Translations under genes and position numbers: made by a program
NCBI GenBank assembly: GCA_004282745.1
Contig: SHMT01000010.1
Location: 62,001 to 126,000 of the forward strand
DNA from: Candidatus Scalindua sp. SCAELEC01
GTDB taxonomy: Bacteria; Planctomycetota; Brocadiia; Brocadiales; Scalinduaceae
DNA: 64,000 nucleotides
Direction of reading: 5' to 3'
The notes under the pieces: generated by a model
Database searches by the model: none
What the model was told of the DNA's origin: nothing
Seen by the model: the letters and a program-made list of their open reading frames with translations, nothing else
Shown: one piece after another, positions 19,603 through 26,566 of the stretch
Layout: the number at the start of each line of letters is the position of its first letter
Numbering within the stretch: position 1 is the stretch's first letter

Positions 19603-19929
19603 TTATTGTACCTTGGAACCAGGCGTTATGTCACTTTCAGTCGTGAGTAAAACGACGTGATTGGTATCCCTAGCGGCAAGAAGCATCCCCTGGCTCTCCT
19701 CACCTCTTAATACGGCAGGTTCAAGATTATTTACCACAATAATCTTTTTTCCAATGAGTTGATCGGGAGTATAATCTTCCCGTATTCCAGCCACCAACTG
19801 TTTCTCACCACCATCTCCGCCTACATCAACCTTTAATACGAGTAGCTTGTCTGCATTCGGATGTTCCACGGCCTCCTTGACCTCAGCCACCCGTAAATCA
19901 ATTTTCATAAAATCTTCTATCGTAACCAT
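19603..19929 (-). CDS. Stand-alone EMAP-II/OB-fold tRNA-binding protein (MetRS beta-like)
   Basis: The 108-residue protein starts MVTIEDFMKIDLRVAEVKEA and contains HPNADKLLVLKVDVG, LVAGIREDYTP and GEESQGMLLAA. This is the tRNA-binding OB domain found at the C-terminus of methionyl-tRNA synthetase or as a separate beta subunit. Here it is free-standing, so it could be a MetRS trans-acting beta subunit or a CsaA-like protein. The MetRS catalytic subunit is not in the window. It probably heads the operon with rluB, thiC and the amidotransferase (37-bp gap to rluB). Confidence 0.85.
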   Translation of the reverse strand: MVTIEDFMKIDLRVAEVKEAVEHPNADKLLVLKVDVGGDGGEKQLVAGIREDYTPDQLIGKKIIVVNNLEPAVLRGEESQGMLLAARDTNHVVLLTTESDITPGSKVQ

Positions 19930-20265
19930 CTAACACCTTTCATTTTGCTTAGGAGTGAGCCAAAAAACTACAATCAACGTTTGATTCTAACAAATGTCAT
20001 TCTTCATAAGCAAGTGAAAAGTCGCTGACCGACAACCATTGGTGCTCGAATTGTTGGTTTTGTGGTGTAATTTCTCGCAAACCGTGTAAACATTAACTTC
20101 CGTACAGCTTACACATTATCTATCTACACACTTTTGTCACCATTTTCCTCAACTGTAGTCAGTCTCCAAACTTGCTACACCGTCTCTGAGGCTATCAGGG
20201 CAATAATGAGAAGAGCGATGAGTCATCTTAATGTCTTCGTGGTCAGTCAACTTTGCAATCTTGTC
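19930..20265. other. Gene-free interval upstream of the tRNA-binding protein
   Basis: I see no gene, RNA or strong repeat in this interval. It probably carries the promoter of the thiC operon on the minus strand, but no convincing -35/-10 pair is evident. Confidence 0.4.
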
Positions 20266-20441
20266 CCCATTGCAAAATGGTTTTAGGAATTTCTGGACCG
20301 GAGTTTACTTGAAATTTTGATTTTTCGATTGAACAAAACCAGAGGCTTAGTAATACTCAGTTGAGGATTTTGAGATTGAGAAAAGTCTAAATTTCATATG
20401 AAATCGGGTTCTGAAAACCTAAAACCAATTTGTGATGGGTA
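20266..20441 (+). repeat. Family C MITE-like element, copy C1 (176 bp)
   Basis: It is about 80-90% alike over its whole length to 22834-23012. The ends are imperfect terminal inverted repeats: CCCATTGCAAAATGGTTTTA at the left, TAAAACCAATTTGTGATGGG at the right. It has no coding capacity. Its right half overlaps the 3' end of the broken beta-helix gene and supplies an in-frame stop. Confidence 0.8.
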
Positions 20442-21249
20442 TACATCAACAAAGAACCTGAAACGGTCCTCCTTTTGAAGACCAATCTCACAGTCCGTTG
20501 TAAACGTCTCACCAGGAGATAATACCTGATCGGCACTAACATCTACCGCCAACGTCAAACCAACCCCACCCGGACGTCCATCAGCATTCAGCAGGACATT
20601 TCCGGCAGTGCCCCCCCGGTGAGTTCCTTCACTTGGAAGAATGGGAATCGAATCGGAGTAGAACTGCTATTGATGAACATCGCCGTAATGGTAAAGACGC
20701 TCACCGGTGCTCGACTACCAATCGGATCAATCGACGTGTCCACCTCTTCTTCCAACGAGACCAGTTCGTTCACGATGGGGTAAAACTCAAACGACCCAAT
20801 GTCACATAAAGGGAAAGGAGGCAAAAGGAGTCCCGAACCATTCACGGGTCGAATCCGACCGCGTTGGTCGGTGTTGAGGAAGTTTCCGTCTGGATCCAAA
20901 CAAACATCATCCCCTGCACCAATCACAGGGCTCCCAGCCAATTGGGCATGCGTATCGGTGGACCGCCGTTGTTCTGCAAAGGGCCGAGTAGAGGATCAGG
21001 GTTGTGTAAGTCATGAGGTTGTGCAAGGTTGCAAGTGCCATCGCTATCAAGGTTAAAGTCGAGAGAAATCAGGACGTTTCCTGGACCAGTAGACATACAA
21101 TCATCAGGGTTGCTAAAAATATTAGTGTTCCCACCTATAATGGTATTTTGCAGATCCACGGTACCACTAGGTGGGATAGGGAGACCCATAAATATCCCAC
21201 CACCTCTTTTTGATAGAATCTTAACCACTTGAGTTCCATAACACAGCAT
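20394..21249 (-). pseudogene. Remnant of a choice-of-anchor / parallel beta-helix secreted protein with two frameshifts
   Basis: Three frames join to give one protein. The first (21249-~20935) has LQNTIIGGN and GPLQNNGGPP. The second (~20941-20615) has AGSPVIGAGDD, LNTDQRGRIRPVNGSG and CDIGSFEF, the end of the 'choice-of-anchor Q' beta-helix family. The third (~20612-20394) has LAVDVSADQVLSPGETFTTD and ends at a stop inside repeat C1. The frame breaks fall near 20935 and at a C7 homopolymer (20611-20617). The N-terminus with its signal peptide is missing. Homopolymer sequencing error could explain one break but not the lost N-terminus. Confidence 0.75.
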
Positions 21250-21306
21250 TAAATTTTCGGAGCTAACGCAATACGCATAATCCTTAATTCATCTACCATC
21301 TACGAT

Positions 21307-21345
21307 AAAAAGAGCCTGATGTGTCATGATTACACATCAGGCTCT
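21307..21345 (-). terminator. Rho-independent terminator for the two secreted-protein genes
   Basis: A perfect 14-bp stem, AGAGCCTGATGTGT with its complement, encloses a 7-nt loop and is followed on the minus strand by TTTT. It lies 134 bp beyond the stop of the 21479-21832 gene. Confidence 0.85.
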
Positions 21346-21478
21346 TCAAACATTCCTCAGAAAACAACGTTCCATCATACTGTACAGATGAATACAACAT
21401 TAAGGTTTACCCATAAATAAAGTGCAACTTTGAAGTGCCTCCGCACTCCTAGTATTAATTATTTTAGTTGCAATTTAA

Positions 21479-21832
21479 TTATTCATTTTCCAAGTCAGAA
21501 TCATTTGGACCTACCTGACCCTTTCCTTCTTCAAGGGCAAACTGTTCTTCTTTGTAAATTTCATTTACTTCTTCTATTGGAAAACCTTCTGTATCAAAGC
21601 TTTGAAATTCTAAAGCAGCATCATCAAAACCTTCTGTATCAAGTGTCGCCACGTATTCATTATCAAGTTGTTCTTCTGTAAAGAATTCTTCAACGCTTTC
21701 TAAATTAGACTCTCTACTTTCTAATTCCGCATCATTAGGCCCTCTCCCATTGTTTGCATTTGCGATCTCATATGCAAAAGTAAAATGGACCATTAGAATT
21801 AGAGTAAAAACAAACATCCACATCATCCTCAT
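21479..21832 (-). CDS. Secreted acidic protein of unknown function with internal repeats
   Basis: A 117-residue protein. A signal peptide (MWMFVFTLILMVHFTFAYEIANA) follows a GGAGG ribosome-binding site 7 nt before the ATG. The mature part is strongly acidic and internally repetitive: DTEGFDDAALEF and DTEGFPIEEV, and GPNDAELES near the start against GPNDSDLEN at the end. I recognise no family. Acidic short repeats suggest a cation-binding or disordered exported protein (inference). It is probably co-transcribed with the next upstream secreted protein and ends at a strong terminator. Confidence 0.7.
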   Translation of the reverse strand: MRMMWMFVFTLILMVHFTFAYEIANANNGRGPNDAELESRESNLESVEEFFTEEQLDNEYVATLDTEGFDDAALEFQSFDTEGFPIEEVNEIYKEEQFALEEGKGQVGPNDSDLENE

Positions 21833-21953
21833 TTTCTATCCTCCAAAGTTTCTAACGCAAGCTCCAAGTTCTGATAATTGAACTTAAATTCTTCAGCAAA
21901 TTATCATGTTGAAAAATCCATAAAATTTATTATAAGGATTTCATAGGAAGGCG

Positions 21954-22340
21954 CTATTGCAATCGTGTAAAATTTAAAGTAAAACTTACAGCCCCACTAG
22001 ATGCACCATTTCTTACTTGGACAGTTTGGCCAGGTAGATATACTAACGGAGGATCAAACATAACCTCAACAGAATCCCCTGATTCCACACTAATAAAACC
22101 TGTCATTGGGTAATTGCTTCTAAAAAGCCTTTGGCAGCAACTGTTTCCCGAACCATTTTTTGCGATAATGGCAGAGTTAACGAGATAAACACTACCGGCA
22201 GGAACTGTCGTAAGAGTTCTTGTATTAAGATTAGGTACAGAATTACCTATTAAAGTATCAGCAAAGCTCTGATGTACAAAAAGGCAAATGCCAAAAAACA
22301 ATGTAATTCCTATCACTTTTAATTTGTTCTTTCTTAACAT
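21954..22340 (-). CDS. Small secreted protein of unknown function
   Basis: A 128-residue protein with a clear signal peptide (LKVIGITLFFGICLFVHQSFA) and a GGAGA ribosome-binding site. The mature ~100 residues look all-beta (SVEVMFDPPLVYLPGQTVQV, GAVSFTLNFTRLQ) with one adjacent Cys pair (SCCQ). This resembles a small beta-sandwich, but no family is recognised. It is followed by the acidic secreted gene, then a terminator; the two probably form a unit. Confidence 0.7.
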   Translation of the reverse strand: MLRKNKLKVIGITLFFGICLFVHQSFADTLIGNSVPNLNTRTLTTVPAGSVYLVNSAIIAKNGSGNSCCQRLFRSNYPMTGFISVESGDSVEVMFDPPLVYLPGQTVQVRNGASSGAVSFTLNFTRLQ

Positions 22341-22833
22341 AATAATCTCTCCTTTTTAAAAAAATATAATATTGAAAAATAAAATTCTATAACTCTTTCT
22401 GCTACTTAAAAAAAAACACTCTCCTTTCTATAATAAAACAGAAAATCCTTTTAGTAAAAAAGCCTTCACATTAAAAGCCTCTCGGCAGTTCTGAACATTC
22501 ATTAAAACCAACCTTTTAATAAAGCTTCAACAAACAAAAACAGGCAAACCATATATCATGTCCGAAATTATTTTTACCAAGATAACAAACACGGTTGTTA
22601 TTGTTTGTAATTGGTTTTTAACGGAGCTACTCTTATGCCAAACTATGCATTATTTTTGGGTACAAACGTAAGTACCCGTAGGTGCACAATATAAATTATT
22701 ATTTTTTAGTATTAGCGAAGTTTTGTTGCTTTCTGGTGTAAGTCAAAACTGGTGTTTTACTGGTGATATATTGGTTTACTGTTTATTTTCTCCAACTCTT
22801 AACCATCTATTAAAAACAAAATTAACGTTATTA
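22341..22833. other. AT-rich gene-free interval
   Basis: I see no gene in this very AT-rich stretch. It should contain the promoter for the secreted-protein pair on the minus strand, but no single -35/-10 pair stands out. Confidence 0.35.
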
Positions 22834-23012
22834 TACCCATTGCAAAATTATTTTAGGAATTTTTGGGCAGGAGTTTGTTTGAAATTTTGATTTTTCGATT
22901 AAACAAAACCAGAGGCTTAGTAATACTCAGTCGAGGATTTTGTGATTGAGAAAAGTCAAAAGTTCATGTGAAATCGGGTTCTGAAAACCGAAAAACAATT
23001 TGTGATGGATAT
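22834..23012 (+). repeat. Family C MITE-like element, copy C2
   Basis: A near-full-length match to C1 in the same orientation, beginning ATACCCATTGCAAAAT and ending ACAATTTGTGATGGATAT. The inverted ends again pair imperfectly. There is no open frame. A further 230 bp to 23270 shows nothing recognisable. Confidence 0.8.
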
Positions 23013-23270
23013 GGATGAGCAAGTGTAAAAATCGTTCGATTGAAACTATTTGAGAATGTATGATTCAGGGGAAGGATTGTATGAAACAGTAGTTACGTAG
23101 TCAACTCAAGTGGAATCAGTCAGAATCAGCAGGAAAACAATTAAATTGTAAGTCTCTTTATGCTAAAATGATTGCAACATTACAGACACGATATCAGGCA
23201 TTTATAAGTATGTAAAAAACCTAAAAAATAGAACTGTTGGTTCTATGGATTATTCATGTAGGATCAGGCA

Positions 23271-24014
23271 TTAATACTTTACCCGCACCAGGCACAATCC
23301 CCTGGCAGGAACACTCACTCCAGCACGCGATCTATTTTTTTCCTTTACGATCCTATCAAACTCTTCCAGGGAGATCTTCTCCCTCCCCACCTCAAGGAGT
23401 GTTCCAACAATCGCCCTCACCATTTTATACAAAAACCCATCTGCCTCAATGGTGAAGAGTACATACCTCCCTTTTCTTAAAACCTCCAGCATCTTGACCG
23501 TCCTGACCGCGGTTTTCTCATATTTTTCCGATCGTGATCTTGATTTGAACGCACTGAAGTCATGTCTGCCCGTTATCATTTTAGCGGCCTGCTGAATCCT
23601 TTCGATATTCAAAGGGGTGCAGTATTGATAGCAGAAATTTCTATTGAGAGAACTTCGTACCGTATGGTTGAGGATGGTGTAACGATAAATTTTTGATTGT
23701 GCACTGTATTGTGAATGAAACCCCTTTGCTACTCTCCTTGCGGATCTCACTGCAATATCCCTGGGGAGATAAAAATTAATTGCTGGCACCATTCTCGCGA
23801 TTGGAATAGTCGAATGTGTCTCAAAGTTTGCGACTTGACCGCGTGCATGCACACCGGAATCGGTCCTTCCTGCACCCAGGAGCCTTATCTCCTCCTTTAC
23901 AACTTCCTCTATGGCCCGTTTCAGTGTCTCCTGTACACTCTTATCGTTCTTCTGTTTTTGCCACCCGGAATAATTTGTACCATCATACTCAATAACAAGC
24001 TTTATATTTTTCAC
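23271..24014 (-). CDS. truA: tRNA pseudouridine(38-40) synthase TruA
   Basis: It modifies U38-U40 in the tRNA anticodon stem-loop. Motifs are IKLVIEYDGTNYSGWQKQ at the start, GAGRTDSGVHARGQVANF with the catalytic Asp, and RNFCYQYC and DGFLYKMVRAIVGTLLEVG. I place the start at a GTG (24014) giving VKNIKL..., which matches family N-termini; the frame runs 19 codons further to another GTG, but that extension is not TruA-like. The length of 247 is normal. It stands alone. Confidence 0.93.
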   Translation of the reverse strand: MKNIKLVIEYDGTNYSGWQKQKNDKSVQETLKRAIEEVVKEEIRLLGAGRTDSGVHARGQVANFETHSTIPIARMVPAINFYLPRDIAVRSARRVAKGFHSQYSAQSKIYRYTILNHTVRSSLNRNFCYQYCTPLNIERIQQAAKMITGRHDFSAFKSRSRSEKYEKTAVRTVKMLEVLRKGRYVLFTIEADGFLYKMVRAIVGTLLEVGREKISLEEFDRIVKEKNRSRAGVSVPARGLCLVRVKY

Positions 24015-24105
24015 GATCTCTTGTTGACATATTTTTAGAAAAAACAGGAATGTTATCCCTGATCCACTCACAATAAGGTAGTTGTACTTTTTCGATTATC
24101 CCTTA

Positions 24106-24316
24106 AGGACCCAGGAAAGAATAACTTGTTGTTTTATCGCCCGTCCGAACGGCATGGGCCGGGCGGGCGCTCAGTTTTAGATCAGATTTGGTCGATCTGA
24201 TCGAGCAGGACCGCAGGCGTAGCCTGAGCTACAGCGAGGATACTGCGAGTAAAGAGCGACATAAGGTGGCCTGAAAATGAGATACGAGGACAACAAGTTA
24301 TTCTTTCCTGGGTCCT
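24106..24316. mobile_element. MITE-like element E: 211 bp with 27-bp perfect terminal inverted repeats
   Basis: The left end, AGGACCCAGGAAAGAATAAC.. (24106-24132), is matched exactly in inverse by 24290-24316. The interior holds two further palindromes: CCGTCCGAACGGCATGGGCCGGGCGGG (in parts; 24140-24168) and GATCAGATTTGGTCGATCTGATC (in parts; 24181-24203). It has no open frame, so it is non-autonomous. No clear target duplication is visible. Confidence 0.75.
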
Positions 24317-24439
24317 AATCAGTTGGACTCCACATTTACTGACAGCTTTTCGTAACAATAAATCATTTGTAGCAAAGAAGAAGGGCGACAGAAAGGTCGG
24401 TGGGCAAGAAGGCCGTGTGGGTATACATTAACTTTAACT

Positions 24440-24766
24440 TCAGGGGAAGAGCTTGAGGATGGTTACGGCTACTCCAACAGTACCGACGACGATGCCAAAT
24501 ATTTTGATCAGCAAGTCTCTTTGAGCATATGCCATGCGCACTTCTAAATCTTTTATATCTTGTTTGAACTCATTTCGTAAATTGCTTATTTCGCTACGAA
24601 TTTCATTACGGAGAGTATTATTCTCGTTGCGAATGAACTCTTTCAGGTCTTCCCGGCCGCTGACCTGAGCTTTTTCAATAATACTGGTTAATGCTTCTGC
24701 TTGTTTGTGGTCAAAGCCTGCAGACTCTAATGTCTTGATATTATTCAGTTCTTCTGTGATAGACAT
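24440..24766 (-). CDS. Coiled-coil protein with C-terminal membrane anchor (DUF1640/CCDC90-like)
   Basis: With the start at MSITEELNN (24766), the 108-residue protein has a small helical head (ESAGFDHKQAEALTSII), typical of the CCDC90/DUF1640 family, then a heptad coiled coil of Arg/Asn/Glu (~residues 35-80; RNEIRSEISNLRNEF) and a final transmembrane helix (IFGIVVGTVGVAVTILKLF). The family forms trimeric membrane-anchored stalks; a role in mitochondria is described for eukaryotic members, but the bacterial role is unknown. It stands alone. Confidence 0.75.
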   Translation of the reverse strand: MSITEELNNIKTLESAGFDHKQAEALTSIIEKAQVSGREDLKEFIRNENNTLRNEIRSEISNLRNEFKQDIKDLEVRMAYAQRDLLIKIFGIVVGTVGVAVTILKLFP

Positions 24767-24947
24767 GGTATGAAAAGTAACAGAAAAGTAAGAAAATGTC
24801 AAGATGAACGTTTGCCGCTTTCAATTTACTATTGACGAATGACTTACGGGTAACCAATTTTCAACAAATTGTCTTTTCTTCCCCCTTGATTGCCAGCCAT
24901 CTCCTTCATTGACTATGTGGCCGGCAAAGCCAAGCATGAGGAGTCTT

Positions 24948-24984
24948 TCGAGTTAGTGCATCCTGCACAACTCTGTCAAAATTG
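24948..24984 (-). repeat. Second copy of the repeat seen upstream of yebC
   Basis: On the minus strand it reads CAATTTTGACAGAGTTGT then GCAGGATGCACTAACTCGA, which matches 9365-9426 minus its nested palindrome. It lies in the 855-bp gene-free region before the IMPase gene, next to a small palindrome (ACGACATCCATGTCGT). Confidence 0.55.
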
Positions 24985-25032
24985 CTACAACGACATCCAT
25001 GTCGTTGATTAACGCCATTTTGGGTATGTGCA

Positions 25033-25215
25033 TTAGCACATAAATTTGGTAAAGCCAATACCTTGTGCGAACATGCCACTCATGTATCTGTCATTACCAT
25101 CATTGTCACGCAACAACCCAATCCCAAACTCACCCCCTCCCTGACATAGGACTTCGGCAATAACACGAATCAATGCAGAATAAACAATTGAGTTAGAACT
25201 TTAAGAGTTAAAGGT
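25033..25215 (-). pseudogene. Relic of a secreted 'GDDxY/GND' repeat protein
   Basis: One minus-strand frame without a start reads GGGEFGIGLLRDNDGNDRYM then SGMFAQGIGFTKF before a stop. The pattern (LLxDxxGNDxY..xQGxG) is that of repetitive secreted proteins common in Planctomycetota. No signal peptide or further repeats remain, so it is a fragment. Confidence is limited because it is short. Confidence 0.4.
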
Positions 25216-25236
25216 ACCTCAAAACACATTAACACA

Positions 25237-25267
25237 CCCCTAAATCCCCTCTTTTTAGAGGGGACTT
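25237..25267. repeat. CCCC..GGGG hairpin
   Basis: CCCCTCTTTTTAGAGGGG preceded by CCCCTAAAT. A related hairpin (CCCCCTTCAAAGGGGG) occurs at 39494-39526. It is a short dispersed palindrome with no gene. Confidence 0.4.
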
Positions 25268-25514
25268 GTAAATACCAAAACAGTTGCCGCATAATCCCAA
25301 CCAGAAAGATGCGTGGATGTGCAAGTAGACTGCTTGTGTAATACCTGCTGAAGTAACACCATTTTATTATTGTTTGTTTTCCCCGTCTGGTAGATTCTCA
25401 TTCAACCTTTCCCTAACCCAAACGAATCTAAAAAATAAATAGATACTTGACCTTTCCAGATACTTACGGTATGTATACTGTTCTCACAGTTAGAAAGTTT
25501 TTACGTCTCAGGAA

Positions 25515-25660
25515 AAGTTAAAAGTACCTTAAGTGAACTAAAGTTGCCATTCTGTGCATGCATAGCAGATGTCTGCGTATATCGCACAGGCTGGCGTAGA
25601 CAGGCGGAAAAATATTTTTAACTTTCGGCACTTTAGATCACTTAAGGCACTTCAAACTTG
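25515..25660. repeat. Inverted-repeat element F directly before the IMPase gene
   Basis: The left arm (AAGTACCTTAAGTGAACTAA.., ~25515-25548) and the right arm (..TTTAGATCACTTAAGGCACTT, ~25628-25660) are imperfect inverted repeats of about 33 bp enclosing a ~80-bp centre. It occupies the space where the IMPase promoter would be expected. Confidence 0.6.
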
Positions 25661-25693
25661 GTTGCGGCTATGCCGCGCTATGCTATGCAATCA

Positions 25694-26461
25694 ATGAAAA
25701 GAACGGCGATAAGGGCAGCAAGGGAAGCGGGAAAAATCATCTTGGAGTATTACGCCAAAAACGTTAATGCCCATAAGAAGGGAGATTCCTACAATCTGGT
25801 TACAGCCGCCGATATCGCTGCGGAAAAAGCCATTATTAAGATAATAAAAGAGCGTTACCCCACTCACTCTCTTTTAACGGAAGAATCCGGAGAAGAGGTA
25901 AATAGCTCCGATTACTGCTGGATAATTGATCCGCTCGACGGTACAAATAATTTTTATCATAGATTCCCCCAGTTTTGTACCTCAATTGCACTCTATAACA
26001 AAGAGAAACCACTCCTTGGTATCGTATTTGATCCTCTTAAAAAGGAGATGTTTTACGCCGAAAAAGGAAAAGGCGCATACCTTAACAACAAAAGAATCGA
26101 AGTCTCAAGCACCAACAAACTCAACAAATCATTACTGGCATTGGGTTTTTACTATGAGAGGGGGACCCTGATGAGAAAAAGTCTCAGCCAGATGAAGAGA
26201 TTCTTCTATGAAAATGTTCATGGTATTCGACGGACTGGTTCTGCTGCATTGGACCTCTGTTACACTGCCTGTGGAAGATTTGACGGATACTGGGAGTTAA
26301 AATTGAATCCATGGGATTATGGCGCCGGCAGTCTCATAGTAATGGAGGCAGGAGGAAAGATTACGGATATCCAGGGAAAAAAGTATGCTCTCATGATCAA
26401 AAATATTGTCGCATCAAATGGAAAAATCCACAAAAACATGATAGAGGTTATTGGAAAATAA
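25694..26461 (+). CDS. suhB: Inositol monophosphatase family protein
   Basis: This is a Mg-dependent phosphatase of the IMPase/FBPase superfamily. Metal-binding motifs are LTEESGEE, WIIDPLDGTNNFYHRFP (DPxDGT) and NPWDYGAGSLIVMEAGG (WDxAxG-like). The start MKRTAIRAAREAGKII at 25694 is a typical family N-terminus; the open frame extends 12 codons upstream into repeat-like sequence. The 255-aa length is normal. Substrate (inositol-1-phosphate or another sugar phosphate) cannot be told from sequence alone, so the symbol is tentative. Confidence 0.9.
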   Translation: MKRTAIRAAREAGKIILEYYAKNVNAHKKGDSYNLVTAADIAAEKAIIKIIKERYPTHSLLTEESGEEVNSSDYCWIIDPLDGTNNFYHRFPQFCTSIALYNKEKPLLGIVFDPLKKEMFYAEKGKGAYLNNKRIEVSSTNKLNKSLLALGFYYERGTLMRKSLSQMKRFFYENVHGIRRTGSAALDLCYTACGRFDGYWELKLNPWDYGAGSLIVMEAGGKITDIQGKKYALMIKNIVASNGKIHKNMIEVIGK

Positions 26462-26467
26462 AATGCG

Positions 26468-26561
26468 AATTTCGGATTGCAGATTCCGGAATATTTGCAT
26501 TGGGAACTTACCCGTTTAACAATTAATAAAATCCGAATTCCGCATTCCGAAATCCGAAATT
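26468..26561. terminator. Inverted repeat between convergent genes (possible bidirectional terminator)
   Basis: AATTTCGGATT at 26468 is complementary to AATCCGAAATT at 26551-26561, with further partial pairing (ATTCCGGAA / ATTCCGCATTCCG). It sits between the ends of the IMPase and yhaN-like genes. It could equally be a dispersed palindromic repeat. Confidence 0.4.
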
Positions 26562-26566
26562 AAATG

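Noticed and set aside
20799-21232. Plus-strand frames opposite the beta-helix remnant
   Set aside because: The minus-strand frames carry the recognisable family motifs (TDQRGR, CDIGSFEF); the plus frames are shadows.
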